From Acridotheres tristis (lineage: Eukaryota > Chordata > Aves > Passeriformes > Sturnidae): 64,000 nt of DNA. The notes beneath the pieces are model-generated. The model saw only the letters and a program-made list of their open reading frames with translations, was not told the DNA's origin and searched no databases. Positions 1 through 12,041 of the stretch are shown in pieces (the first letter of the stretch is position 1; every line of letters begins with the position of its first letter). Position numbers and translations under genes: made by a program. Location: positions 7,910,463-7,974,462 of the forward strand of contig CM072895.1 in NCBI GenBank assembly GCA_037013685.1, given 5' to 3'.

Positions 1-1159
1 CCTGTCTTCAACAGCTCCAACCATTGCAGCATCTCATTTTTTTAACTTTGTGTCTGGGATGAGAAATCCCATGTGTGTACAATGGTTTCTGACTGCCCCA
101 TCCTCCCAGTCCTAGTTTTTTCCCCTCTGCTCCCATGTTTCCAAGTGTATTGTAAATAAGGAGTGACTGAGAGAGCAGGACGCTTGGTCTCCTCTTTAGA
201 TCAATATACTCTGGGGGTCAGCAGCTAGGGATGTTTGAGAAGAGGGAAGGAGGGAATTGTCTTTTATTTCCCCTGCAGACTGAGGCCAGCACCTCTGCAT
301 TGGGTTCGTCCCTGTTACCTGGGGAAGAAAACCTGCTTAGGTTATTACTGAACCAGCATCATCTGGCTAAAAGACCAATGTGAATAAGATGGCAAAGAAT
401 TTAGGTAGTGAGAAAATCTCAGAATTTTTTCCCCTCACTAAAATAAGGATTTTATTCTCTAGGTGGCCATCTAGGTGATGTTTTTGCTTAAAGCTGGTGG
501 GGAGAGGGATTGAGGTCAGCATGTGCTGGAGTTGGAATGCCCAAGGTGTTTGCAAAGCAGTAGCTCTTGGTCTTTAGAGCCAGAATATTGAAGTCCTGTT
601 TCATTCATTTTCATCTTTCAAGAAAAGGGCTTGCCATGTTTGTTGCTCCCTCCTGACTGGGAAAACCGAGGCTTTTCCTTACAGGCTTCTTTTTTTTTTT
701 TTTTTTCTTTCTCTGCTGTGTGTTTAATGCGATAGCTCTGAGTGCTGGCTCCAGAAGAGATAACTAAAGGACACAAAAGGCAGGGCTGCCCAGCACAATG
801 CATGTTTTGCCCTGAAAATGCAGTATTGCTATTGCTAACAGGCCACATGCTGGCACAGGGGATAAATGGGAGACCTACAGCCTCTCCTTGTAGCAGAGAA
901 ATGCAAGCACCCTTGGAGATGGGTACTCTGCAACACTCTCAAGAGTAGGAGGATGTTATAAAGTAGTTTTTCAATGGAGGGAGGTGAAAGGAGGGAATTT
1001 GAAGGAGCTTACAGAGGAGCATGGAGAATAAAATTTGTGTACGTGCAAGATGTGTAGCCTGGGGAAGAAATAGAAAACTTTGCGATGCTGAATTTAAATT
1101 ATTTTGCTCTCACATTGTCATGTCTTGTACATGTTTTAAAATTATGTGTTTTCATGCAA
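1..1159. other. Intron, no gene seen
   Basis: AT-rich unique-looking sequence with a 17-T run near 690-706. No exon-like frame with splice sites was found on either strand. Confidence -1.
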
Positions 1160-1622
1160 AGAAATTAGGTTCTACAGCATAAATCAGTCTTTATAGCAAA
1201 CAAGGAGGTACCTATCTTAGACCTGCTCTTCTCTGGGAATAAAGATGAGGCACTATCAGAGATTGAGAAGATGGAGCAAATTGATTAATTAAAAAGTAGT
1301 AAATCATCAGTCCCACATGATTTATGTATAAAATAATTCTGAGGAAGATTAGGAATGAATTAGCTGAACTGCTAACAAAGATATGCACTCTCATTAAAAC
1401 CAAGCTCTTTTCCAGAGGGTTGGCAAGTATCTGGGGTTTATCCTATATTTAGACCAGTAAGCATTGCATCTGCACATGGCAAATGGTCGAAGCAGGAATT
1501 TAAAAGGGAATAATAAAACACCTGGAAGATCGTGATGTGAGAAACTCTAATGAGAACAGGTTCAGCAAAGGAAAACCATGTCTCACTACATTGCTTAGAA
1601 CTCTGTGAATGTGCCCATAAAA
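1160..1622 (+). repeat. Ancient L3/CR1-like LINE relic, 5' segment (reverse transcriptase region)
   Basis: The sequence follows, in order, the remembered L3/CR1-type ORF2 consensus. The stretch near 1360-1400 (reading GAACTGCTAACAAAGATATG) resembles the pre-RT region. The part at 1450-1600 resembles the GACCAGTAAGC / AAACACCTGGAAGATC / AAACCATGTCTCAC segment that encodes the RT motif around GKSCLTNL. All frames carry stops, so it is dead. It breaks off at about 1622 and resumes at about 2652 on the same strand. The left edge is approximate. Confidence -1.
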
Positions 1623-1770
1623 AGGAATTAGAATGATCATCCCGGATCAGACCAAAATTCCCTCTAGCCCAGCATCCCGCCTCTGTCAGTGCCCTGTCAC
1701 AGCCACACAGGAAAGAGAGAGGAATAAAAAGAGTTAGATAACCCTTTTCCCCTGGACTTGATTGACAGCA
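1623..1770 (-). repeat. Inverted CR1-like LINE 3' fragment nested in the LINE relic
   Basis: The segment beginning CCCGGATCAGACCAAAATTC and continuing CTCTAGCCCAGCATCCCG is the reverse complement of a well-known reptile/bird CR1 3' end (consensus form GATCAGACC...TCTAGCCCAGTATCCTG). It is thus oriented opposite to the flanking LINE and forms the left edge of the insertion that splits it. Confidence -1.
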
Positions 1771-2651
1771 ACAAAGGCCACGTCTGAATTTAAGGGGGTC
1801 ATCTGCTGACATGCTGACATCATCCCTTTCCCAGAAACCAGTCCTGAACTCACTGGTGCTCAGAGAGAGAATTTCCCCCACTCACAAAATGGAATTGGGT
1901 GGTAAAATAGATAATGTCTTCCTGAAAATGATCAAAGAGAACTCTGGCAGGTTGGATGTTCAGAGTAGCAATAACCAGTTCCTGAGGTATAACTGCACCA
2001 GTATTTTCATCTAGTGAGGCCACTGGGTTTGTTTTGTTAGCTGCTCTTCACTCCCCCAGCCAAACATTTCCTGGCAGGTCACACGTGGAGCTCCTGCTGG
2101 CCACAGCTCTGGGTGCTCTGCTGTCCATGGTGCTCTGTTCCCATCAGCTCCCACCCCTCTGCTGACTCCTTTTGCTGTTTCAACCCTTGGAAAAGTAGCA
2201 CAGTGCTGAGAACCAGGCACAGGCTCTCAGCTCTTAAGAGAGGCTTAAACGGCTTCTGGCACTCTCATGTCTTGCAGAAGGCTTTAAGTCAAGTCTCCTT
2301 TTTATCCCCCTCCTTTTTTTTTTCTTTTTTTTTTCACCTAAGGTGTAACCTTTGTATTTTGTTGCTATATACTCTTCCTGGATTGACTCACTTGGACAGT
2401 TGGTTGACGTGGGCTTTTCCACATTTTCTCCTTGTGTAACTCCTTTTGTAACAGAAAAAAAATATGATTTCACTTAGATGTATAGTTGCAATATGTGCCA
2501 AAGAAAGGTGTTTCTGGCTTTCTCACCAACCTTTCCAGTTTATCTCCCTTCGACTGCATTGGATGCCAAGGTGCACTTTCCCCCTGGGAATTCCTGGGAA
2601 TGTTTCCTCACCTTTGGGTTTCAGCTCCCAGGCTTTTGAGACGAGCTGCCT
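1771..2651. other. Remainder of the insertion inside the LINE relic; identity unknown
   Basis: The two LINE halves would be nearly adjacent in an intact copy, so about 1.03 kb (1623-2651) is extra. Only its left 150 bases are recognised. The rest includes a GC-richer part around 2050-2230 and a T-rich run near 2310-2335. It may be a more diverged part of the same inverted CR1 element or a second insertion. Confidence -1.
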
Positions 2652-3225
2652 GACATAATGTATTTTGACTTTTTAAAAGCATGTGACGAAGTCTGTCACA
2701 AGACAGTGCTGCAAAGGCTAAGTAGTCACATATGGTGACAGGGCAAGTATCCCCATAGATCAAAACCCGACAAGGAAACAAAGAGGCAGAGGGCTAAGTG
2801 GTCAGTTTTCATCCCAGTAAAAGGCCAGCATCTGTGTTTCTTAAAGTTAGCTATCAGGTCACATGCTAAATATCTTTATTAATGATCTTGGGAGGGAGAG
2901 GTGAAGGATTAGGTGGTAACATTTACAAACGACGTGTAATTACTTTTGTAATTTAAGCCTGTAGCACACTGTTGCAAACTTTTGTGTGATCTAGCAAGAA
3001 GGTTCGTTCCTGATAAATGAGAAGTTAGTCTGTGGAGGAAACCACACAAAAACGTTATCCCCTCACTAAAGGGAAAAAACCCCGAACATTGCTGTTGGCA
3101 GTTCCACAGCAGAAGTCATTTGAGATGCTGTTGTGGTAGAAAAAATGAACAAGGTGCTAGAAGGCGTAAGAAATGGGGCATTAAAAATGAATTACTGAAC
3201 TCGGTCTTCATTGTGTGTAGACAGA
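2652..3225 (+). repeat. Ancient L3/CR1-like LINE relic, 3' continuation (RT catalytic region)
   Basis: The bases at 2661-2705 translate as YFDFLKACDEVCHKT, matching RT motif A of CR1/L3 LINEs (usual form LDFxKAFDxVPH). About 170 bases further on, FINDL corresponds to the motif before the catalytic box. The box itself appears at 2922-2933 as FTND instead of FADD, so a catalytic aspartate context is damaged. Frames shift and stop between these motifs. Similarity fades by about 3225. Confidence -1.
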
Positions 3226-6200
3226 TGAGAGGATAAAGCAAAATATTATGGGGAAGTTTCCCCAGCTAACAAAGTCTGATCCATGATGACAATTTCCTGT
3301 TTTCTTTTGTCTTTATCCTGCTCATACATCATCTTCTATCAGAGATGCACTGATCTCTATCAGGAATAATATACTTTGGGAAGGCAAAGGCTTCCAGAGA
3401 GTTTGAGATTTTGCTAAGGGCAGTTCAGTGTCAACCAAGCTACAATTGGCAAAAACCTCTTTCCTATCTGTTCTCCTTCCTTTGGTAGTTACTTAAAATT
3501 CACATCTAAATGACATAAATTAAAAATCTCAACTTTGTATTTAGACTGTTGAAATCATCAACATTTTAAACATGGATTTCAGAATTCATATGTTACTGAA
3601 AAGCTTCTTCAACTTGGGGCTCTTATGAGATTTATAAATTATTCTTGCATAGAGAAGTCACCTGAGACTAACCTAAATGAAGTTAACATAGATTTAAAAA
3701 ATTATTCTTGCAGAAGAACAGGGAGTGGTGGGAATAGATGAACAGATGGGAAAGGGAGAAGAGGAGGCTGAAGAAAAGGCTAATTAGGTAATTGAGGCTA
3801 AGAGGCTATTAGAGCTGACCCAGTGGTCTACTGGTAGTGCAGTTCAGGGACTTGAATTTGGGATTGAGGTTGGTCCCTCATTCCCAGGCCAGCACATGCT
3901 CCAAACATCATAAGGACTCAGTTTCACAGCCTGTATCATCCTGTAAGTATGTGTCTTCCAGTCAACATAATCTGGAGGGATTGTGTGTCGGATTATAGTG
4001 GAGACGGGAAAGAGTTATGGAGTAAAATGCTGAATGTGGTCATGAAGATGTTAAATTATTATGCTAATGGATAAATTGTTCAGTGAAATTCTTTGGAATC
4101 CATATGAATTTTCTGTCAAAAAAAAAAAAAAAGAAAAATTGAAATAAATGTGTTACAAAGAGATTCTTAGTAAGAATTAACTACTTTTCACCAAGCAGCC
4201 TTTCCTAAAATTTGTCCAGGTCGTGATTCTCTCAAGAATAATTTTTCTTTCCAGAAGTAGTAGACAAAGAAAAGGCCTAAAAGGGCATTTATTATAAGTC
4301 ATCCCATTACCTTGTTCCTGGCCAATTTGAAAGTGGTGTACTCATGGTGTTCCAATCCTGTCCCCTTCTCTCTATCTCCTGACCTACCTTCATTCCAATG
4401 CAGTCAGTGATACACATCCTTCTGGATTTTATTTGCTTATTTTCTCCCTGATGTCAGTATATTCAAACTATCTTCTGAAGTTGTCAGGAGTGTTGCTATT
4501 TTATGTCCAGAGTCTGGTATAGGTCAAAGCCAGGACAGACGTTGTGCTGAGGTGGAACATTTCTTGTCCTCACCTTTTTGTGGTACAACATTATTTATGC
4601 TGACTTTATTCTTTTAAATTTTTCCACTTATTTACAGCATTTGTGGGTACTCATTCTCAGTTTCTTCCAAATCCTTTTGTTTTTCTTCTACATTGCAAAC
4701 TTTGGAACTACAGTTGTGTGTCACTCCTTTGCTTCCCTTGTTCCTTACCTTACTCAGTGATTCTTATCACAAAATCTCATGTGCCAGTTAAAGTATTTTT
4801 AAAATTTATTTTTAATCCGTATGGGTTTTTTATTTCTCATGGTAGCTGCATTTCATTACATAAATGCTGGCCCCTGCATCCTTCTCTTGCACTCATGATA
4901 TCTTCAGAGGATCACACCATCTGTATGGCTAACTAGTATTTTTGTGGAAAGTTGAAAGTTGGCTTCTCTCCTTCTCTTTCTTTTTTGTAATTTACAAACA
5001 CTGCATAGAGATATTTCCATTGAAACAATCCATGGCTGGAATACCTGTGGTCAGTAGGCAAATCATATTTCAACAGAAGAAAAAATCAGCACCATTCATT
5101 ATCCCTGCAGTTTAAAAGAGAGTTTCTGTAGAATAATTGCAGTATTGGAGCTGCTGCTTCGGAGGAAAGTCACTGCAGTTTAAGATTTAGCAACTGGACA
5201 GAATAAACAAAAGATGGAGGGGGGAGTGCAGCTTTGGCTCTGAGAGTAGGCAGGGGGGATGAAGAAGGGGAATTGGCTGCTTGTCCACTGGAAATCCCAC
5301 TTGTACCTGCTGCTGGCAGAAGATTTTGGATTTTGCTATCAGCTGGCAGCTGCTCTCAGACATATTAAAGTGTTTTGTCAAAAGAGTGACAAATTTTGAC
5401 TTTTGTAGACAAATTTCATGTTTAGGGGAGATAGACAAGCGAGGAGTAATAGAAGGCATTGAATGAAACCTCCTCCCACAAAATCAAATTGAGATTTGAA
5501 GAAGCTGAAACTAAAACTTAGGGAAACACTAGATCCCTGAAATGCAGCTATCTCATATGAAGTTGCTTAAAATTAATTTAGTAATTGAAAAATTTATTTC
5601 TTGCCAGTTTATACTTTATCAGCCATCCCTTTCATTCTCCTAATTCTGGCAAACTGAAGGATGGTGCCTTCATTTCTGCCAGCAGAACCTGAGGACAGGT
5701 TTTCAGCATTGCTTCCTATCTCATAATTATGACCTTTCCCTGCTTCTTCCCCATGCTTCCCACAGTGCACACCCTTTCCTCACCAATTCTTGTCACTCTT
5801 AAGAGTAAATGATTCCACTGATTCCCTCTGGTTTTTAGGTAGAAAAGGTTTCTTTAAGTTTTTGTTATTGTATTATTATATAACAGACCTACAAGACTGG
5901 CCTGTTGGACCACATTTGTGTAAGGTATTCTGCAAACAGAGGAGCAAGGACATTTCCCACTGCTGTGACTCTGTTTATTGTTTCTCTTCACTACAGAGAT
6001 TTCCTTGTCAAAACACTGGGCCGTGTTCAAGACATAGTTTGGATAAAAACCTTTCTTAGCAAGTTCCTCCTGAATGCATCCAAAGTATGAAATCTGTGAA
6101 ATAATTCTCATTAGCATTTGCTCACAAAAATCTAATTCAAGGTTTTGGCTTTCAAGTAGTAAAAAAAAGGAATTATGTATGTTCAGGATATTCTGTTATC

Positions 6201-6328
6201 TTAGCATCAGCTAATGAGACTGATTCATCTGATGTGCTGGTCACATTAAAAAAAAGACTAGCACTGATAGGTACCCAATACCATGTTTATTATAAACATT
6301 TACATGCTAACTCTCTCTCTCAAAAAAA
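3226..6328. other. Intron, no gene seen
   Basis: AT-rich sequence with an A14-like run near 4120-4133. Open frames are short, lack paired splice sites and match no family I know. Confidence -1.
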
Positions 6329-6372
6329 CCAACCAACCAACCAACCAACCAACCAACCAACCAACCAACCAA
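6329..6372. repeat. (CCAA)11 microsatellite
   Basis: Eleven perfect copies of the tetranucleotide CCAA, preceded by a CT run and seven A bases. Perfect repetition suggests length polymorphism. Confidence -1.
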
Positions 6373-9300
6373 AGGCTTAATGAATTAATGGAATTTTAGG
6401 GGAGAAAAAGCTTAAAAATGCAGTGTTCTTGAGGTTGTAAAGAATGGAGAGACTTTACAAGCAGTCTTTGTACAGTTCATTATTTGGATTCCTGCACAGT
6501 TTTGATAGAAATTGCTTAATTATTTAAATTAAAAAATGAAAGCTGCATGTTTAATATGTAGGGTTTCTGATTTTTATGAAATCGAATTACATAATATTTT
6601 GATTTTTATATTTTAAGAAGAAGAAACCAGGCACTGTTACAGGTGGAAAACTTGGAGGTCTTAAGTTATGAAAATATTTGGGGAACATTTTAATACACAG
6701 TAGGAAGAATAAAAGCAGGACTTATTTTGCAGTGTCTGAAACTGAGTTAGCTGTGCCAAAACCCATTCAGTTGTCTGCAAAAAATATTTAACACCATCTG
6801 ACATATTCACTGTCACTCCATGCTCTGTGAATCAAATATAAAATTATGTGCAAGAAAAAAACCCTAGAAACTTATTTTGTCACAAGTAAGCTAGGAATTT
6901 TGAAGATGGTCAGCTCCACTTGTCAACAAGAATAAGCAAGAAGAAAAATAATGGCTTAGGCTACAGAGAAAGTAGTCAGGAAGGCCTTCAGAGGGAAAGG
7001 GCTGCCTCCCAGAAGAGGGGTTTGCAGCATATGATTTACATCCTTAGATTTTGTCCAGAGCTTGTTGGATTTCTTGCAGTTGATAACTGGGGGCATCCAG
7101 CTTTAGGACTAAAATTTAGGCACTCAGAAAGAGTAGCCAAATCTAGTATTTAGGGCAACGTCAGTAAATATCTGGAGGTTATTTTTCAAAGTTGAATCAG
7201 AATCAGGTTTTGGGTCATCAGGCTTAATTTTGTCTGGGACTGTGACTCGGGCTCACCCCTTTGAGTTCTATAGGCAGGCTTGGAAATTTGTAAATTCGTG
7301 AAGTATTATCCCTACCCGTGCAAACTGATGGCAATTGAAAATGATCACCACAGTGTGTCACCACAGCTAACACTGCACCACAACTTGAGCATTTCTCTAC
7401 AAGGCAGATCCCATAATTTTTCTTTTGGCCATCTATTTTTCACAGCACCTGCAGTTTTTTGTTTTTGCTCCAAAGATCATCATTTAACTTTGAAGTCTAC
7501 TGACTGTGGTATGTGTAACCCGATCCTGTGGAGGCAAGGAACTGAATAATTACTTTGTCAGTGCCATATTAAAAGCAGTCCAAAGACTATTTATGCTGCT
7601 CATTAAAGTCATTGGGAATTTGGCTGGGCCAGAGCTCCCTGCTCTGGTCATGCAACAGGGAGAGGAAAACCTTCCAAAAATTGTTATTTTGCAATTACTT
7701 GTGCTGTGGTAGCACAAGAGGATTTGATTAGCACCCTTGGATGTTTAAAAGTTAGATGCCACAAAGCAGTACCACCAGTACCCCCAGTGTTTGTCCTCCA
7801 AAGCATTGATTAACTCCCTATTTTCAAATGGAAATAAGCAAAAAATAGCAGGAAAAAAAAAGAAAGAAAGAAAAAAATAAGGAGAGATAGCAAAATTTGA
7901 TTTTAAAGTCAAAATTCTTAGCGTTGAAGTGAAAATTATGTTCTAATTACAAGTATAGTTAGGACAAAGTTTTTGAAGTTCTGTATTATACTCTTTACTG
8001 CCTCTTGTAGTGCCAAAGACTAAAATCATGGGACCTCTAAAGTCATCAGATATTTAATACTGGATAAGGACTACGATTTGGATTGTTGCTTTTTGTACAC
8101 TGACAAATTTGATCCTATGGCACAGTACCAAAACAGAGCAAATGTCCTGACTCCAGACTGCAAGGAGACAGGAACAGGCAAGCACATGCACACTCACATT
8201 TGGAGCAACAAATCCACTGGCTTGAGAGTGCTGCCTTGTGAGATAGGGGGAGAGGACACTCAAAGGCTCAAGTTTTTGGCACTGGACTATTAGCATCAAA
8301 ATAGAGAGAAACTCCTCATTTCTGTGCTTCCTTCTTCCTTGACAGAAAGAATTTTGTGTTTATCTTTAAAAGTAGGCATTCTGAATTTGTGCCAAACTGA
8401 TGTATAATATCAAGCTTCGTTTCTTTAAATGCATCTAGAAAATAGACTGGAAATGAGTTGTTTGCATGTTATTTTCTGTGGCTGAACTTGGACTGGGAGT
8501 GGTAATTTCTCCTTTAACCATTAAGGAGCTCAGAGATCCGGGCAGTTGTGTATCAATTAGCAGGATGCATTGCTGAGTGTGAGCTGCCTGGAAATGCAAA
8601 GGGACAAATCAGAGCATTGAGGTTTCCACCATCATTTTGCCTTCCTGCCTCTAACTACAAATCAGCTTCATTGTGACTCACAGCGTAAGAAGTTGGTGCA
8701 TTTCTGCAGATCCATGATAAGATATTTTTCTTTAGTAAGAAATGCAGTTAGACTGCATTCTGAATCTGTTCCTGCCAGGCCCTAGATGCATTAGTATTCC
8801 ACTGGCAGCTGCCTGTAGGTAGGAATATTGTTTTTGTCCATAACCAGAGGGAACAATCAGACTAAGCCGTTCCCCAGCTATAAACCAGCCAAAGTAATTG
8901 GGTTTAATTTTAATTTTTGTAATAGCTTTAAATTAATAGGAGCAGCTGCTGCCACAGTGTGTGGGTGTCCTTTTCCAGAAGGCATAGAACAAAAAAGGGA
9001 AAGAGTAAACAATAGTGTGTCTAGGACACAAAGGTTAATTCAAGAACTGAGCAATGTCTTTTTGTTATCAAAAACTCAGTTGGTGATATCTTGCACTTTG
9101 TCTCTTTTCTTTCCTTTTCTCTCCCTTTTTTTCTTTTCTTCTTTAATTCCCTGATAAGATCTCAATCTGATTAAGCTCCTGTGTGTAAAGATGTGTTGTT
9201 GGTATCTGAACGCTAACTCTCTTTCTCTATATGACTCACAAATAGATTAGCAGTGACAAAGTGCTAGGAGAGATAAAAATAGATTAGCACTGACAGGAGT

Positions 9301-10146
9301 ACTATTATAATTATTTTTGGAAGATATGGTTTGAATTAAGAGTTTGGGCACTTTTTGCCCTGGGAGGGTGAATTTAAACCTAGGAACTGAGGATGGTTTC
9401 TGCTGTTGTGTCAGACACCAGATAGTGAAATGTCAATACCAGATGTCCTAGACATCAAGATTAGCCATAATAGCCAAATGCAGCCATAAAGTGATGTGTC
9501 AAAGTGGATAATAAAACAGATGCTTAGCTTTTATAATGAAGGGGAAAGGGAATGAAATATCAAAAGTGCCTTTAATACATTAACAAAGTTGTCTTCAACT
9601 TGCTTAAAAGTAGAAAGTTATTGAACCAAGGAGAACTATGTGTCATTTAAACATTAACTATCAGCAGATGAATTTCAATTAGCATTAGCCTTTCTAAAAT
9701 CCTGAATTTCCTCCTATTGGTCTCATTTTACATGAAATTTTTATAGCACAAAGTGAAGCTTGTCCTTTATTATTTTTCCCATGCTAATTTGGAAACAAAT
9801 AAAGTTCAACAACTCAGCAACATACTGTTTAAACTTGCATTACGGTTTGAGGACTGGGAGCTGGAATACATTTACCCACTGCCATATCATCTGCTTGATT
9901 TGAGATCAAATGAGGGATGTCCTATAGCACTCCAGAGTGAGGGTGAATGATAGAAATATGTTAAGATACTGAAGAAAACCATTAGGTAAGAGTGCTGCAT
10001 GCAGATGGCTGGTGGCATTTTTCCCCTACTGATACTTTAAAAAAAAATAAAAGGTTTGTTTTCCTGTCTTTTATATTCATGTGTTAAATATAATTTCTGG
10101 ATCTTAGTGATGAACAAGTGTCTTATTTAGCAAAAAAAAAAAAAAA
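6373..10146. other. Intron, no gene seen
   Basis: Contains an A/GAAA-rich run at about 7850-7880, a T/C-rich tract at about 9100-9145 and an A run at about 10132-10146. Two imperfect copies of a roughly 20-base unit lie at 9242-9298. The stretch at 8470-8830 is less AT-rich and could be conserved noncoding sequence, but that cannot be judged from one genome. Confidence -1.
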
Positions 10147-10500
10147 TCATCAAATCATAGATTTCATTAGGTTGGAAAAGTCCTTTAATATTATTGAGTT
10201 CGAATTTTATGCTGGCACTGCCAATGCTGCCCCTAAAACGTATCCCCAAGTGTCACATCTACACATCCTTTAAATACCTTTGGGAATGGTGACTCCACCA
10301 CGTGCCTGGACAGCCTCTTCCAATGTTTAACAACCCTTTCATTGCAGAAATAAATCCAATCTGAATTCGAGCTGTGGCCCCACAGTGCCCAGTACAGGGG
10401 ACAGTCACTGCCCTGGCCCTGCTGCCACAGCAATGCTGGTACAAGCCAGGTGCCATTGGCCTTCCTGCCCACCTGGGCACAGCTGGCTCATGTTCAGTCA
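10147..10500 (-). repeat. CR1 LINE 3' end, minus orientation
   Basis: The plus strand reads as the reverse complement of a bird CR1 3' region. The order is: tail part (AATCATAGATTTCATTAGG, TTGGAAAAGTCCTTTAATA), then TCACATCTACACATCC, GGTGACTCCACCACGTGCC, TGGACAGCCTCTTCCAATG and GCCACCTGGGCACA-like sequence. This order and orientation are diagnostic for CR1 lying on the minus strand with its 3' end at about 10147. Such copies are usually 5'-truncated; the 5' edge (right side) is uncertain and may reach about 10640. An A run borders the 3' end. Confidence -1.
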
Positions 10501-11427
10501 TGATGGTGAAGTTCTTGAGGCCCTGAATGTTCAAGAAGCAGGGCATTAAAAAGGGCAGATAAATTATTTTTCTGAGTGTAATTAACTGCATCACTGGTTC
10601 TTTATTTTCCTTTCTCAAGAAGATCTCAATTCCTTTCTGCTTCTCTTTGTAGATCCTGAGTCTTGCTGGTCAGACTCGTTAACTGCTGCTAATTGGCAAA
10701 CATGTACCTGTGTATAACGAGAGGGTTTTGTCCTCTAGTCCATATTAGCAATGAGAGGCCAAAACTGAGGCTCTGCAGCAGATCAGCTTCTCGGAATGAT
10801 TACACAGAGATGCATTACTGGTGCTATGTCTGTAAATCTTGTTATGTTTTTCCCTCACCATGATCCCAGTTTAGCTGAGATCTGCTTCAATCATTAGATG
10901 AGACCTGTTTATAAGGTTGTGTAATTGAATCAGGTAGAGTCTGCAGGACCATAGCATTTTGTTGCCAAACACGACTGGTAAGTTACTTACATCAAATTAC
11001 AAGTGCATGGCATGATTAGAGACTATTCCTGTCTGAATGAAGCTGGAAATTCCACCTAAGAAATGAACAAAGCATACAAACAGATATAGCCAACATCTCT
11101 CACCCATAGAACAAGTTCCACCCCACACCCCCCAAAATATTACTCATTTCTCTTGAAAAGTAAGAAAATAATTGGAGTTGTGTGAGAGATTGCAGGCAGA
11201 TATTTGTTATTCCTCAAAGAGATACCATCTTGATAAAAATGACATAAATGTCTTTATTATAATTATTTACCGCCATGTATATTCATTTCTATCTTGTCAG
11301 ATAAACCAGAAATATTGAGGAGGGCAGCAGTCCAATTTGGAATGGGAACAAATACTCTTTTCTCCTTAGCTTTCTATTTTAAGACAGGGTTATTTTCCAT
11401 ACCTGAAGGTTTTTTGTATGATTTTTA
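10501..11427. other. Intron, no gene seen
   Basis: No recognised exon or repeat beyond a possible continuation of the CR1 copy at the left end. Confidence -1.
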
Positions 11428-11450
11428 GATTGTTTGTTTGTTTGTTTTTT
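11428..11450. repeat. Short (GTTT)n tract
   Basis: Four to five GTTT units ending in a T run; a simple repeat. Confidence -1.
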
Positions 11451-11510
11451 AACCTCAAGAATTTATCTTTTGTTCTATTTATTGGCTAGATGTCAATATG
11501 TATCCTGACC

Positions 11511-11542
11511 ATATATACACATATATGTGTGTGTGTGTGTGT
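11511..11542. repeat. Alternating TA / CA / TG dinucleotide tract
   Basis: A run of TA steps, then ACAC, ATATA and nine or so TG units. Alternating purine-pyrimidine sequence can form left-handed DNA; in genome terms it is a short, probably variable microsatellite. Confidence -1.
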
Positions 11543-12023
11543 TTAGATGTTCTGAATTTCAGTAATAGTTTTGTCAGTGTTGCTTTATACTGACGTTCCT
11601 TCATTAGTTGTGCCTCCTGTCTGTGCTGGTGAATTGAGCCTGTAAGAAAAGGTGTAGGCTTGGCTGGAGCCTGTGCTTGAGCTACGAGTGGTGGGAGGTT
11701 GCAGCAGCCTGGTAGTGAAATAGAGGATATTTGGGCACCCTATGCATCCTTTTCACTTTGTGGGAATGGGTTTCCCTGGTTGTATGATGCTGTGATGACT
11801 CTGCCAGCCTGGGCAGAGCTGCAGTCCCTGTGGTGACAGTGGCCCCAGAGCTGTCACAGCCCTGGTGTGCACAAGAGCTCCCAAACACAGGCTCTGGGAC
11901 CTCCTGAACTGTTCAAGCTCTTACACCTCCTGTACTTTGGAGGAAATCTGAATCTCACACGGCCCTTTTGGTTCAGATTTCTTATGTCCATGTAGAAATG
12001 CATCAATTAAATACATATCTATG
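11543..12023. other. Intron 3' end, no gene seen
   Basis: The part at 11600-11930 is noticeably GC-richer than its surroundings, with direct overlap of several CTG/CAG-type words, but no repeat family or exon could be recognised. It leads into the splice acceptor of the AGBL4 exon. Confidence -1.
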
Positions 12024-12041
12024 CATGTTTTTGTTTTTCAG
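12024..12041 (+). promoter_or_regulatory. AGBL4: 3' splice site (acceptor) of the AGBL4 exon
   Basis: A T-rich tract ending in TTTTTGTTTTTCAG sits directly before the first exonic base. The frame upstream of the AG is not conserved in character, while the frame downstream matches CCP6, which fixes the boundary. Confidence -1.

Larger units (their letters stand above)
1..12041 (+). other. AGBL4: AGBL4 intron upstream of the exon (5' part beyond the window)
   Basis: I looked for the preceding CCP6 segment (the part around KTKSLYRDGM and TSRPKW in human) and did not see it, so the intron exceeds 12 kb. The intron is AT-rich with LINE relics at 1160-3225 and 10147-10500. It enters the exon after the second base of a codon. 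Confidence -1.

Noticed and set aside
3790..3900. tRNA-like or tRNA-derived SINE-like words (GACCCAGTGGTCTACTGGTAG and GGTTGGTCCC)
   Set aside because: A-box and B-box matches are poor, no cloverleaf can be drawn, and there is no tail or target duplication.
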